Assembly (NCBI RefSeq): GCF_029223865.1
Contig: NZ_CP119520.1
Span: 62,001-126,000 of the forward strand
Reading direction: 5' to 3'
Source: Telluria mixta
Lineage (GTDB): Bacteria; Pseudomonadota; Gammaproteobacteria; Burkholderiales; Burkholderiaceae_D
Length of the DNA stretch: 64,000 nucleotides
Part shown: piece after piece, positions 28,222 through 37,879 of the stretch
Layout of the letters: the number at the start of each line of letters is the position of its first letter
How positions within the stretch are numbered: the first letter of the stretch is position 1
Translations under genes and position numbers: made by a program
The notes under the pieces: model-generated
The model's input: only the letters and a program-made list of their open reading frames with translations
Database searches by the model: none
Told to the model about the DNA's origin: nothing

Positions 28222-29684
28222 ACGTGCGCCGGCACCAGGTTGACGTGGCGGCGCTTGCGGGTCTCGACGGGCTGCACGGCCGGCTGCGCGCGCGCCACGG
28301 CCATTGCCACGTACGGCAGCGCGAGGCAGATCGCCAGCATCTGCGTCGTGCGCACCTGCGGGAACGGCGTGCCGATGAGCAGGTCGGGCAGCATGAATGC
28401 CAGGCCCGCGGCGCCGGCTGTCGCCAGGCCCAGCAGGTCGGGCGGCAACGTGCGCAGCGCGTGGCGCGCGAGGCGGGTGAACGCCCAGATGGTCCCACCC
28501 AGCAGGATCAGCCCGGGCAGCCCGGCTTTGAGGGCGATGTGCAGCACGCCGCTGTGCAGGAACAGGCCGCCGTCCTGCCCCGCCTGCCATGAGATGTGCT
28601 GATAGCCCGTGTACCGCCCCCACGTGCCGATGCCCGTGAGCGGATGCGAGATGAAATCGGCCAGCGCGAATTTCAGTTCGAGCACGCGCTCGCTTTCGGC
28701 GCCGAAGCGCTTCGATTCCATGTCGTAGAACAGGCTCGACAGGCCGCCGCCGGCGCCTTTCGTGTGGCCCAGGCGCTTGAACGCCGCATACAGCAGCCCG
28801 GCGCCGAGGACGGGCGCGCCCAGCGCCATCATGTGGATACGGCGCTGCAGCGGGAAGCGCATCATGATGATGAGGAAGGCGAGCACGAAGCCGATCCATG
28901 CGCTGCGGCGGTACGACAGCACGATGCACGCGGCCGTCGTAAGGAGCGTGGCCCAGTCGATCGCGGTCCAGAACAGCGAGCGCTTGTTCCTGACGACCTG
29001 GAACAGGTTCACGGCGGCGATGGCAAAAGCGATCGTGCACAGCAGGCTGTCGTTGATGTCGAAGAACGTCAGCTTGATCTTGATGGCGTTCATGTTCGCA
29101 TACACGTTGTTCGGGTCGCCGCCGAGGAATGCCCAGCGCGCGAGTCCGAACAGCGCGCGTCCGAGCCCGGCCAGCAGGATGAAGCGCGACAGCTCGACCG
29201 CGTGCTCGCGGGTGCGGAACGACAGCAGCATCAGCGAGACGAGCGGCGCCATCCAGACGATGTTGGAAAAGCCGGAAGGCGCCAGCGCTTCGGCCAGGGT
29301 CACGCTGGAGAACAGCGCGACGGCTACGTGGCCGCCCAGCAGCAGGATCCAGGCGAGGAACCAGGGCCGCAGGTTGCACGGCGGCGCCGGATAGCGCTGG
29401 AAGCCGGCCGACACGCGCGCGCAGCACCAGGCCCCGGCCATGCACCACAGCAGCAGCGGGAAGAACAGCACGCCGGAGCCGCGGCTGTAGATGCCCGGCG
29501 CGGCCGCCGCGGCCAGCGAGCCGTAGCTCGTCGAATTCTTGAAGAAGAACACCGCGATGTAGACGTAGGCGAGGAAGCGCGGCCACACCATGCCGACGCC
29601 CATCCCGACCACGGCCATGATCGCCAGCACCACGACGGCGATGAACGGCAGCGATGTATAGAAGTACAGGAGAAAGTTCTGCAT
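28218..29684 (-). CDS. O-antigen ligase/polymerase-type membrane protein (Wzy-like)
   Basis: 488 residues with about 12 transmembrane segments and a large periplasmic loop (about 305-385). It matches the Wzy_C/O-antigen ligase superfamily: SYRRSAWIGFVLAFLI in the central helices and FISHPLTGIGTWGRYTGY with GLFLHSGVLHIALKAG in the loop, where catalytic Arg and His are usually found. It polymerises the flipped repeat units. It starts six bases after epsI and overlaps the flippase start. Confidence 0.88.
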   Translation of the reverse strand: MQNFLLYFYTSLPFIAVVVLAIMAVVGMGVGMVWPRFLAYVYIAVFFFKNSTSYGSLAAAAAPGIYSRGSGVLFFPLLLWCMAGAWCCARVSAGFQRYPAPPCNLRPWFLAWILLLGGHVAVALFSSVTLAEALAPSGFSNIVWMAPLVSLMLLSFRTREHAVELSRFILLAGLGRALFGLARWAFLGGDPNNVYANMNAIKIKLTFFDINDSLLCTIAFAIAAVNLFQVVRNKRSLFWTAIDWATLLTTAACIVLSYRRSAWIGFVLAFLIIMMRFPLQRRIHMMALGAPVLGAGLLYAAFKRLGHTKGAGGGLSSLFYDMESKRFGAESERVLELKFALADFISHPLTGIGTWGRYTGYQHISWQAGQDGGLFLHSGVLHIALKAGLPGLILLGGTIWAFTRLARHALRTLPPDLLGLATAGAAGLAFMLPDLLIGTPFPQVRTTQMLAICLALPYVAMAVARAQPAVQPVETRKRRHVNLVPAHV

Positions 29685-29690
29685 CGACCG

Positions 29691-30383
29691 TCAGCCCTTG
29701 TTGGTGGAGGCGCCCAGCAGTTTCGTGCGGTTATGCGGCGACATGGCGTCCAGCATCTGGTTCACGAAGCGGTCCTGCACGCGGTAGGCGCTGTTCTGGT
29801 CGGCCTCGATGGTCGACACGCGCACGAGCATGCCGTCGGGGATCTTGCCCGTCAGGCCGTACAGGAAACGCTGGTATTTCTGGCCCAGGCCGGACATCAC
29901 GGCCTTGTCGCCCACCGTCACCCAATACGTGATCGGCTCGTTGCGCGCATTCTGGCGCGCAACCAGGCGTTTCACGGGCACGCTGCCGTAATGCGTGGCG
30001 AGCTCGGCCTTGTGGTCCTGCACCATGTCGAAGCCTTGCGCCACGTAGCAGACTTCCGGCAGGTGCAGCTGCAGCTGCTTGCTCTGGTCGCCGCCGTACG
30101 CGATCGACAACATCACGCGCTGGCCGGCATCGTTGACATAGGTGCGCGCCAGCGTCTGGTCGTACAGGGTGGCGATGAGTTCCTTCTGCGTCTCGTCGGG
30201 CGTCAGCGGCACGACGGTGTTGTCGACCTTCCAGTTGCCGAAGCGCTGAGGAATCATCGCGTCGAGGTCGAACCGTTCCTGGACGGCGGCCACCTTCTGC
30301 TTCGGCGTGAGCGCGCCCGTCAGCGCGGACGTGCCCGCCATCGCCACGCCCAGGATCACGCTGGCCATGAATTTGCGGTTCAT
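29691..30383 (-). CDS. epsI: Exosortase-associated protein EpsI
   Basis: 230 residues. It has an N-terminal signal/anchor helix (MNRKFMASVILGVAMAGTSA) and a DUF3485 domain with the family motif HLPEVCYVAQGF and YGGDQSKQLQLH. EpsI partners exosortases in EPS loci, often encoded as a fusion or immediate neighbour; its biochemical role is not established. The ATG overlaps the xrtB stop (ATGA), which fixes the start and implies coupling. The longer open frame reaching 31202 is a shadow of xrtB. Confidence 0.93.
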   Translation of the reverse strand: MNRKFMASVILGVAMAGTSALTGALTPKQKVAAVQERFDLDAMIPQRFGNWKVDNTVVPLTPDETQKELIATLYDQTLARTYVNDAGQRVMLSIAYGGDQSKQLQLHLPEVCYVAQGFDMVQDHKAELATHYGSVPVKRLVARQNARNEPITYWVTVGDKAVMSGLGQKYQRFLYGLTGKIPDGMLVRVSTIEADQNSAYRVQDRFVNQMLDAMSPHNRTKLLGASTNKG

Positions 30384-31279
30384 GCCGCCCCCCTGCGCCG
30401 GGCCCACCATTGCAGCGCCGAGTCGATCGACAGGATCAGCACGAGTGCCGTGACGAACAGGACCATGCCGGCGAAGCCATGCAGGAAGCCCTGCCCCGCC
30501 GCGTCGCCGAAGTAATACGTGATCAGGGTGAGCACGATCACGCGGATCACGTTGGCGGAGAACGAGATCGGGATGATGAACAGGGCCAGGCCGATGTTGC
30601 GGAACGCGGACGGGTGGCGCATCAGGTTCAGGTAGAACAGGCCCAGCGCTTCCAGGGTCAGCAGGGTCTGCAGGCCGGCGCACGCGTCCGCCACGAGCAG
30701 CTGGTACTGGCCGATTTGCAGGATCACGCCGGAGCGGCTGATCGGGTAGCCGAACGCGAACAGCAGGTGCTCGGTCGCCCACGACACGGCCATCTTCATC
30801 GGCATCGTCACCGCCGCGACGAATTCGCTGGGCAGCGGCACCATGAACAGCATGAAGAAGAACGGGAACCACAGCACGCGCAGCGCGCGGCCGCCCCGCT
30901 TGACGAGCAGCACGGCCGCCATCACGAGGATGATCGCCACGATCTGCAGCATCAGGATGTTCTGCGACCGGCCCAGCAGATGCGCCATGAGGCCGACGGC
31001 GAGGATGGGCCAGCCGGCCCAGCTGGTGCGCGGGGGCGTCGTCGCCTCCAGCACGTCCGGCCACTTGCGGTAGATGAGCCACAGCGCGAGGCCGAAGATG
31101 ATCGGCCCGTGGCCCTGCTCTTCTCCGACCCAGGCGCCGGTGAACAGGTCGTAGAACGTGGGGACGAACAGGATCGCCAGGCCCAGGAAGACCGGCCACC
31201 ATTCCGGCAGGACGCCGCGCAGCGCACGCAGGTCCGGTGCATGCTGCCGCACGGTGCTGGCGCGTGCTCCGGTGTCCAT
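30380..31279 (-). CDS. xrtB: Exosortase B
   Basis: 299-residue integral membrane transpeptidase-like enzyme that processes PEP-CTERM proteins. About eight hydrophobic segments are visible. The expected catalytic triad residues are present: Cys in VADACAGLQTLLTLEALGLF, Arg in SANVIRVIVL and His in GFLHGFAGMVLF. The sequence fits the XrtB subtype linked with EpsI, EpsL and EpsA. Candidate substrates in this window are the proteins at 5070-5636 and 9852-10565. It starts one base after epsG. Confidence 0.95.
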   Translation of the reverse strand: MDTGARASTVRQHAPDLRALRGVLPEWWPVFLGLAILFVPTFYDLFTGAWVGEEQGHGPIIFGLALWLIYRKWPDVLEATTPPRTSWAGWPILAVGLMAHLLGRSQNILMLQIVAIILVMAAVLLVKRGGRALRVLWFPFFFMLFMVPLPSEFVAAVTMPMKMAVSWATEHLLFAFGYPISRSGVILQIGQYQLLVADACAGLQTLLTLEALGLFYLNLMRHPSAFRNIGLALFIIPISFSANVIRVIVLTLITYYFGDAAGQGFLHGFAGMVLFVTALVLILSIDSALQWWARRRGAA

Positions 31280-31280
31280 G

Positions 31281-32150
31281 TCAGAACTCCATCACCACCG
31301 AGCCGAGGACTTCGCAGCCGGCATCGACGAGTTGCTCGGCAGCGCGGCCGATGTGCGAGATCCGCGTGTAGTTCTTGCGCGTGACCAGCAGCGCACCGCC
31401 CGCGCGGCTCGCGACCGCGACGGAGTCCATGCCGTGCTGGAATGGCGACACGTCGTACAGCACGACGTCGTAGCGGCTTTCCAGCTGGGTGTTCAGGTTG
31501 CGGAAGCCTTCGCGCGCCAGCAGTTCGCCCGGGTTCGGCGGCAGCGTCCCGGCCGGCATGATCGACAGGTCGACGAACGCCGGCACCCGCGCGATCACGT
31601 CGAGGTCGGCGCGGCCGGCCAGCAGGTCGGACAGGCCCTGGCGCGGCTTGAGCGCGAACGCATCCTGCTGGCGCGGGGCGCGCAGGTTCGCGTCCACGAG
31701 CAGGGTCTGCTCGCCCAGCTGGGAAAACACGATCGCCAGGTTCGATGCGAACAGCGCGGCGCCGTCTTCCGGGTCCACGCCGACGATGGCCAGCGCACGG
31801 CGTCCGCGCGCGAACCAGCGCAGCATCAGCTGGCTGCGGATCGCGCGCAGCGATTCGACCTGCGGGCAGAACGGATCGTAGGCCGCCAGCAGCTTGGGCG
31901 ACAGGCCGGCCTGGCCCTTCTGCAGATACGGGTACGAGAACTGGCGCGCCAGCACCTGCTGGATGTCGTCCTCGCTGACCAGGCCCAGCCGCACGGCCGC
32001 TTCGCCGAAGCGGATGCCGGTCTCCTTCTGCATGCGCAGCACGCGTTCGGCGTCTTCCGGCTTGAGCTTGCCCGAGTCGAGCAGCAAGGCCCCCATGCTC
32101 GTTTCCGGCCCCGGCCCTGCAGGCAGCGTATTGAAAATCGGAGAGTTCAT
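31281..32150 (-). CDS. epsG: EpsG, BY-kinase-like chain-length partner with a degenerate P-loop
   Basis: 289 residues. The C-terminal half is a CpsD/CapB-type tyrosine kinase fold, with LAIVFSQLGEQTLLVDANLR and DVVLYDVSPFQHGMDSV. The Walker A Lys-Ser is absent: the loop reads VDPEDGAALFASN. The Walker A-prime Asp is Asn (VDANLR), and there is no tyrosine cluster at the C-terminus. The N-terminal 90 residues resemble the GspE/EpsG N-domain (FGEAAVRLGLVSEDDIQQVL). It is paired with epsF, as expected, but probably has weak or no kinase activity. Confidence 0.88.
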   Translation of the reverse strand: MNSPIFNTLPAGPGPETSMGALLLDSGKLKPEDAERVLRMQKETGIRFGEAAVRLGLVSEDDIQQVLARQFSYPYLQKGQAGLSPKLLAAYDPFCPQVESLRAIRSQLMLRWFARGRRALAIVGVDPEDGAALFASNLAIVFSQLGEQTLLVDANLRAPRQQDAFALKPRQGLSDLLAGRADLDVIARVPAFVDLSIMPAGTLPPNPGELLAREGFRNLNTQLESRYDVVLYDVSPFQHGMDSVAVASRAGGALLVTRKNYTRISHIGRAAEQLVDAGCEVLGSVVMEF

Positions 32151-32164
32151 GTTGAAATCCAGGA

Positions 32165-33574
32165 TCAGTTAAGACGGAGCAGGCGGCGGGGCGTCATCAG
32201 GGAGCGGATGCCACCCGTCCGTCCACGCGGCGACTTCCATTCGATCGTGCCCAGCACGGGGATGCCCAGCATGTCCTTGACGTCGCTGGCCGAGCGCACC
32301 GGACGGTTCAGCAGTTCCAGCAGCAGGGCCAGGCCGACACCGAGGATCGTGCCCAGCAGGAACGCGATCAGCGTGTTCAGCAGCACGCGCGGGCCCGACG
32401 GCTCGGTCGGCGCCACGGCCGGGTTCAGCAGCGAGATATCGGACTGCTCGGACTGCGCCTCGATGCGGGTCTGCGAGAAGCGCTGCGACGCGGAATCGAA
32501 CGCGCGCTGGGCACTGTCGAGGTCTTTCAGCAGCACGCCCAGTTCGTCGCGGGCGCGGTTCATTTCCAGCACTCTCGCCTTCTGCTGGGCCACCGCCTCG
32601 CGCAGTTCCGCTTCACGCTGGCGCAGCACCTGGGCATTCGCGCCCACGCTGCGCGACACGGTGCCCAGCGCGGCGTTCAGCTCGCCCTGGACCTTGTCGA
32701 GCTCGGCCTTGGCGGCCTGGTATTGCGGGTGATTGCGGCCGTAGCGCTGGGACGTGTCGGCGAACTTGCCGCGCGCCTGGGCCACGTTGGCGCGCATCGT
32801 CTGGATCAGGGCGTTGTTCGCCACGTCCGGCGACGTCAGCGCGGAACCGGCGGCGGCCTGGCGCGAGTTTCCTTCCATCGCGGCCGTCTGCGCCGCCACC
32901 AGCTGGGCGGACAGGTCGTTCAGGCGCGCCAGTTCGACGTCCACGCGGTTGTTGTCGAGGCTGACAATGCCCTTCTCCTGCTGGTACTTGGACAGGCGGG
33001 CCTGCGCGGCCTCGACGTTGTCGCGCAACTGCTTGGTCTGTTCGTTGAAGTACGAGGCCGTCTTCTTGGCCGGATCGGTCTTCAGCTGGACGGTGATCTT
33101 CTGGTACTCGTCGGCGAACGCGTTCGCCACCGCCGCCGCGAACGCGGGGTCGGCGCCCTTGAAGCTGATCTCGACGACGGACGATTCGCGCGACGGCACG
33201 ATCTCCAGTTTCTTCAGCAGCAGGTCGGCCAGCCAGTCGCGCACCGAACCCTTGCCCTCGGTCGCATCCTTGAACTGTTCGATGACCGCAGGGCTATTGG
33301 CCAGGTGCAGCGCATCGACGACCCGCAGCGCCACGTTCTTGCTGCTGATGATGTCGATCTGCGTGGCCATATAGCCCGGCAGCAGTTGCCCCGGCATCGT
33401 CAGCCCGGTCAATGGATCCACGCCTTTGTAGTTCAACAGAACGGATGCCGTTGCCTTGTACGTCTTGGCCTGGATCAGGCTGAACCCGAGGGCCAGCGCG
33501 ACCGTGACCAGCAGGGTCGTCAGGATGATCTTCTTCCGTGCGAGCAAGATCAGCAGGAATTGATGGACGTTCAT
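32165..33574 (-). CDS. epsF: EpsF chain-length determinant (Wzz family)
   Basis: 469-residue inner-membrane polysaccharide co-polymerase. TM1 is at about residues 15-35 and TM2 at about 405-430, and between them lies a long coiled-coil periplasmic domain (about 160-370, with QTKQLRDNVEAAQARLSKYQ). The Pro-rich motif before TM2 (LNPAVAPTEPSGP) is typical of Wzz. It controls polymer length together with EpsG; unlike many Wzc proteins it has no fused kinase. It lies 14 bases upstream of epsG. Confidence 0.93.
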   Translation of the reverse strand: MNVHQFLLILLARKKIILTTLLVTVALALGFSLIQAKTYKATASVLLNYKGVDPLTGLTMPGQLLPGYMATQIDIISSKNVALRVVDALHLANSPAVIEQFKDATEGKGSVRDWLADLLLKKLEIVPSRESSVVEISFKGADPAFAAAVANAFADEYQKITVQLKTDPAKKTASYFNEQTKQLRDNVEAAQARLSKYQQEKGIVSLDNNRVDVELARLNDLSAQLVAAQTAAMEGNSRQAAAGSALTSPDVANNALIQTMRANVAQARGKFADTSQRYGRNHPQYQAAKAELDKVQGELNAALGTVSRSVGANAQVLRQREAELREAVAQQKARVLEMNRARDELGVLLKDLDSAQRAFDSASQRFSQTRIEAQSEQSDISLLNPAVAPTEPSGPRVLLNTLIAFLLGTILGVGLALLLELLNRPVRSASDVKDMLGIPVLGTIEWKSPRGRTGGIRSLMTPRRLLRLN

Positions 33575-33624
33575 GATGAACCTTTTAAAACGGAGTGGAA
33601 CAAAGAACCGGAGCTGCCGCTACC

Positions 33625-34413
33625 TTAGAACCAGGACTCTTTTACCGTGATGACGTCGTCGACCTGCACCATGTCATCCGCTTTCGCGTCGATCGTGTGC
33701 TGGGTCCCGCTCGCATCGCGGCGCGTGATGCGCAGGCCGCGCTGCGTGCCGCGCTGGGTCAGGCCGCCGCCGGCCGACAGGGCCTGCTGGACCGTCATCG
33801 CGCGTTCCAGGCGGAACGGACCCGGACGCTGTACCTCGCCCGTGATGTAGGCGCGCGGCGCGCGTTCGACGAAGATGATGTCGCCGCCGGCCACTTCGTA
33901 ATCGCGGTTCAGCTCGCCCTTGCGCACCATGTCGACGACGTCGATGGTTTCGCGCGTCGTGGCACCGTTGCGGGTGCGCACCAGGCTGACCATGTCGCCG
34001 CCTTCCGGGCCGATGCCGCCGGCCAGCGCCAGCAGGTCGAGCACCTTGCGCGGACCGTCGACCGGATAGCGGCCCGGACGGTTGACCTGGCCCAGCACCG
34101 ACACCTGCTGGCTCGCCAGCGTGGTGATCAGGAGGTTGACCTGGGCCTTCTTGAGGTAGCCGCCCTTCTCGAGCAGGCCGCCGATTTTCTTTTCCGCCTG
34201 TTGCGTCGTGAGGCCACCGACCTGCACTTCGCCCAGCAGCGGGAACGTCATGGTGCCGGTTTCCGACACACGCGTTTCGATGGCGAGGTCGGGGCTGCCG
34301 TAGACCGATGCCTTGACCACGTCGCCCGGGCCCAGCAGGATGGCCGCCGCGCCCGCCATGCCCGCGCTCAGCGTGAGGACTGCCGCAATCATCCAGTGTA
34401 CGAGTCGTTTCAT
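33625..34413 (-). CDS. epsE: EpsE outer-membrane polysaccharide export protein (Wza/OPX family)
   Basis: 262 residues with a signal peptide (to about Ala23, GMAGAA), a Poly_export domain (LLGPGDVVKASVYGSPDL, FPLLGEVQVGGLT) and two SLBB domains (VSVLGQVNRPGRYP and AYITGEVQRPGPF). There is no lipobox Cys, and it is shorter than Wza. It forms the periplasmic and outer-membrane part of the export channel with EpsL. AAGGAG eight bases before the ATG at 34413 decides the start over an in-frame GTG three codons upstream. Confidence 0.93.
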   Translation of the reverse strand: MKRLVHWMIAAVLTLSAGMAGAAAILLGPGDVVKASVYGSPDLAIETRVSETGTMTFPLLGEVQVGGLTTQQAEKKIGGLLEKGGYLKKAQVNLLITTLASQQVSVLGQVNRPGRYPVDGPRKVLDLLALAGGIGPEGGDMVSLVRTRNGATTRETIDVVDMVRKGELNRDYEVAGGDIIFVERAPRAYITGEVQRPGPFRLERAMTVQQALSAGGGLTQRGTQRGLRITRRDASGTQHTIDAKADDMVQVDDVITVKESWF

Positions 34414-34447
34414 GTTCTTCACTCCTTATTGGTCGTCAATGTTGGGA

Positions 34448-35512
34448 TTACTTCAGTCCGGCGACGCCGCGGTCCAGCGCTGCCTTGTCGGCGCCGGATG
34501 CATTGTCGGCCGGTGCATTCTCGGGCACCGGCGCGGCGGCCGGCGCACCGGCGGCGGCGGGCGCCGCGGCCGGATCGGCATTCGCCACCGCGCTCGTCGG
34601 TGCGGCACCGGCCGGCAACGCCGGCGCGGCCTTGGGATCGGGCACCATCGATTTGTTCAGGTACTCGATCTTGGCGGTGGAACGCAGGCGCTGCAGCTCG
34701 GCTGCGGCCAGTTCCTTGTTCTTGCGGTTCACGAGGAATTGCTCGATCTGGTTGGACGCGACCTGCAGCGAGACCGGCGCATCCTTGACTTCGGCGACGG
34801 AAATGAACATCGCGCGCGGCCCTTCCTTGACGACGAAGAGCTGGCCCTTGGGCATGCCCAGCAGCTTGGACGACAGTTGCGGCGGCACGTCGGCCGTCGA
34901 GCGCGTGACCTGGTTGCGGCCGTACTTGATCTTGTGCGTGTCCAGCCAGACCGCGACCTCTTCCAGCGACTTGGCGCTGTCGGCCGCGCTGCGCACGTCG
35001 GGCGTCAGGTCGTTGGCGGAAATGACGAGTTCGTTCATGCTGAACTGCTTACGGTTGGAAAAGAACTCCGGATGCTTGTTGTAGTAGTCCTCGACTTCCG
35101 CCTGCGTCGGCTTCGCCACGTTGCCGACGCGCTTCTGTAAATAGGCTTGCGCGATGATCAGCGAACGGGCGCGGTCGATCGCCTGCATGACCTTCGGGTC
35201 GCGATCGAGGTTTTCCTTGGCGGCCGCTTCCTGCAGCAACTGGCGGTCGATCAACACCTGCAGCAACTGCTTGCTTGCGGCATCCTGCTGGGCGGCGGAC
35301 ACGCCCGCGCGCTGCAATTCTTCGTTGAGCTGGAGTACCGTGACCTCTTCCCCATTCACGCTCGCCAGCGCCTGACCGGGTTTCTTTTCTTTCGCCTTGT
35401 CGCCGCACGCGCTCAAGGTTGCCGCAACCAGGATCAGCGCGGCGCACAGCACGCGCTTGGGAGTCGTAGGGGAGGATGTGTTCATGATGGCAGCCACGTG
35501 GTTGTTGTTCAA
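34448..35512 (-). CDS. epsD: EpsD-family peptidyl-prolyl cis-trans isomerase lipoprotein
   Basis: 354 residues. The lipobox LSAC (Cys near residue 36) predicts a periplasm-facing lipoprotein. A SurA/PrsA-type N-terminal helical domain leads to a parvulin-like region (about 145-255: FSMNELVISAND and KGQLFVVKEGPRAMFISVAE). The last 60 residues are Ala/Pro-rich linker. EpsD is the conserved chaperone-like member of XrtB EPS loci. AGGAAACCAA immediately before a TTG supports the start at 35512; the ATG nine codons in has no Shine-Dalgarno. Confidence 0.9.
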   Translation of the reverse strand: MNNNHVAAIMNTSSPTTPKRVLCAALILVAATLSACGDKAKEKKPGQALASVNGEEVTVLQLNEELQRAGVSAAQQDAASKQLLQVLIDRQLLQEAAAKENLDRDPKVMQAIDRARSLIIAQAYLQKRVGNVAKPTQAEVEDYYNKHPEFFSNRKQFSMNELVISANDLTPDVRSAADSAKSLEEVAVWLDTHKIKYGRNQVTRSTADVPPQLSSKLLGMPKGQLFVVKEGPRAMFISVAEVKDAPVSLQVASNQIEQFLVNRKNKELAAAELQRLRSTAKIEYLNKSMVPDPKAAPALPAGAAPTSAVANADPAAAPAAAGAPAAAPVPENAPADNASGADKAALDRGVAGLK

Positions 35513-35628
35513 TTGGTTTCCTGGGTGGATGGGTAAGACGCTACTGATAGCCTGCTCATTCTGGGAGCCGCACGACTCGGACTCTGTTCGTCAATTAACA
35601 CTCTGCCGTACGGCTCGGCCGCGATGGT

Positions 35629-36609
35629 TCAGGCGGCGGCCCGCTTTTCCTGGTCGGCCATCAGGTCGACGAAGGCCGCGTACGCGCGCTGCAATCCTTC
35701 CGGCAACGGCGTGCGCGCCTGCCAGCCGAGGGATTTCAGCTTGGACACGTCGAGCAGCTTGCGCGGCGTGCCGTCCGGCTTGCTGGGGTCGAACGCGATG
35801 CGGCCGCGGTAGCCGACCGTCTCGCCGACGAGCCGCGCGAGATCCGCGATGGTGACGTCCTCGCCCGTGCCCACGTTGATGTGCGAATGCATCGGGTCGG
35901 TGGTCGACGCATAGGTGTCGTGGTCGAGGTTCATCACGTACACGCTTGCTTCCGCCATGTCGTCGACGTACAGGAATTCGCGCATCGGCTTGCCGCTGCC
36001 CCAGATCACGACTTCGGGCGCACCGGTCAGCTTGGCTTCGTGGAAGCGCCGCATCAGCGCGGGGATCACGTGGCTGTTTTCCGGGTGGTAGTTGTCGCCG
36101 GGACCGTACAGATTCGTGGGCATCACGCTGCGGTAATCCGTGCCGTACTGGCGGTTGTAGCTTTCGCACAGTTTGATGCCGGCAATCTTCGCCATCGCAT
36201 ACGGCTCGTTGGTGGGCTCCAGCATGCCGCTCATCAAGTACTCTTCCCTGATCGGCTGCTGGGCCAGGCGCGGGTAGATACACGACGAGCCGAGGAACAG
36301 CAGCTTGTTCACGCCATTGCGCCACGCTTCGTGCACGACGTTCGCCTGCACCATCATGTTGTCGTAGATGAAGTCGGCCGGATACGTGTTGTTCGCGTGG
36401 ATGCCGCCGACCTTGGCGGCGGCCAGGTAGACCTGGTCGATGCGCTCGTTGCGGAAGAACTCGCGGACCTGGGCCTGGTCGGTCAGTTCGAGTTCCGCGT
36501 GACTGCGCGTGACGATGTTCGTGTGGCCTTGCGCGCGCAGCACGCGCACGATGGCCGAACCGACCAGCCCGTTATGGCCGGCCACGTAGATGCGGGGTTG
36601 AGTATTCAA
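35629..36609 (-). CDS. fcl: GDP-L-fucose synthase
   Basis: 326-residue SDR-type enzyme (epimerase and reductase) that makes GDP-L-fucose from the Gmd product. Visible are the NADP-binding [27 protein letters not shown] and the catalytic [14 protein letters not shown]. It starts with TTG, with GGAG six bases upstream, and lies three bases after gmd. A 116-base gap follows before epsD. Confidence 0.95.
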   Translation of the reverse strand: MNTQPRIYVAGHNGLVGSAIVRVLRAQGHTNIVTRSHAELELTDQAQVREFFRNERIDQVYLAAAKVGGIHANNTYPADFIYDNMMVQANVVHEAWRNGVNKLLFLGSSCIYPRLAQQPIREEYLMSGMLEPTNEPYAMAKIAGIKLCESYNRQYGTDYRSVMPTNLYGPGDNYHPENSHVIPALMRRFHEAKLTGAPEVVIWGSGKPMREFLYVDDMAEASVYVMNLDHDTYASTTDPMHSHINVGTGEDVTIADLARLVGETVGYRGRIAFDPSKPDGTPRKLLDVSKLKSLGWQARTPLPEGLQRAYAAFVDLMADQEKRAAA

Positions 36610-36612
36610 CGT

Positions 36613-37728
36613 TCACTCCAGTGAAATTGCAACGTTGTAGCCATGCGAGGCGAGGAGCTTGTGACGACGCGCCGTCTCGAGGTCGTGCGCCACCATTTCC
36701 TGCACCATTGCTTCGAAAGAGGTCCGGGGCTCCCAGCCGAGCCGGCGACGCGCCTTGCCCGGATCGCCGAGCAGCGTGTCGACTTCCGTCGGACGGAAGT
36801 ATTGCGGGTCGACGGCGACGATCGGTTGGCCCACCACGACCCCGGGTGCCTTGTCGCCGTGGATGGCGGCGATCACGCCGCGTTCGTGCACGCCCTCGCC
36901 CTGCCACGCGATCTCGATGCCCAGCTCGCGCGCGGCCGTTTCGACGAAGTGCCGCACGGAATACTGGCGGCCCGTCGCGATGACGTAGTCCTCCGGCGTG
37001 TCCTGCTGCAGCATCAGCCACTGCATCTCGACGTAATCGCGTGCATGGCCCCAGTCACGCAGCGCGTCGAGGTTGCCGAGAAACAGCTGCTGCTCCAGGC
37101 CTTGCGAAATGTTCGCGAGGCCGCGCGTGATCTTGCGCGTGACAAAGGTCTCGCCGCGGCGCGGGGATTCGTGGTTGAACAGGATGCCGTTGCAGGCATA
37201 CAGGCCATACGCTTCGCGGTAATTGACCGTGATCCAGTAGGCGTACAGCTTGGCGACGGCATACGGGCTGCGCGGATAAAACGGCGTCGTCTCGCGCTGC
37301 GGGGTTTCCTGGACGAGGCCGTAGAGTTCCGACGTGGACGCCTGATAAAAACGCGTCGTCTTTTCCAGGCCGAGGAACCGGATCGCTTCCAGCAGGCGCA
37401 GCGTGCCCAGGCCATCGACGTCGGCCGTGTATTCCGGCGATTCGAACGACACGGCCACGTGGCTCATCGCACCGAGGTTGTAGACCTCGTCCGGACGGAC
37501 TTCGCACAGGATGCGGTTGAGGTTCGACGTGTCGGACAGGTCGCCGTAGTGCAGGTGGAAGCGACTGTCTTCGACGTGCGGGTCCTGGTAGATGTGATCG
37601 ATCCGCTCGGTATTGAAGAGCGAGGCGCGCCGCTTGATGCCATGCACTTCATAACCCTTGGCCAGCAGGAGTTCCGCGAGATAGGAACCGTCCTGGCCGG
37701 TGACACCCGTGATCAACGCTTTCTTCAT
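36613..37728 (-). CDS. gmd: GDP-mannose 4,6-dehydratase
   Basis: 371 residues. It converts GDP-mannose to GDP-4-keto-6-deoxymannose, the fucose precursor. It has the NADP site [15 protein letters not shown], the active-site STSELYG with [11 protein letters not shown], and [15 protein letters not shown], all diagnostic of Gmd. The ATG at 37728 has AGGA upstream; the longer frame to 37764 runs into non-coding sequence. It is cotranscribed with fcl. Confidence 0.96.
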   Translation of the reverse strand: MKKALITGVTGQDGSYLAELLLAKGYEVHGIKRRASLFNTERIDHIYQDPHVEDSRFHLHYGDLSDTSNLNRILCEVRPDEVYNLGAMSHVAVSFESPEYTADVDGLGTLRLLEAIRFLGLEKTTRFYQASTSELYGLVQETPQRETTPFYPRSPYAVAKLYAYWITVNYREAYGLYACNGILFNHESPRRGETFVTRKITRGLANISQGLEQQLFLGNLDALRDWGHARDYVEMQWLMLQQDTPEDYVIATGRQYSVRHFVETAARELGIEIAWQGEGVHERGVIAAIHGDKAPGVVVGQPIVAVDPQYFRPTEVDTLLGDPGKARRRLGWEPRTSFEAMVQEMVAHDLETARRHKLLASHGYNVAISLE

Positions 37729-37879
37729 TGGCTGTTGTCCTGGCGAATTGTTATGCAAAATCAATAAAAAATTGCAATCTCAGCAATTATTCTCACGCAG
37801 CCCATCCGGCGCCGCAAGCGCCGATCCGATTGAATCCGGCTCTTTAAGTCGAACCTAAGCGACCCCACATGTGCAGGTC

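Noticed and set aside
26704..29586. 960-codon frame reaching upstream of the flippase
   Set aside because: The upstream part overlaps the polymerase gene in another frame and reads as low-complexity Arg/Ala-rich sequence. The flippase start is fixed by the ATGA overlap at 28221.
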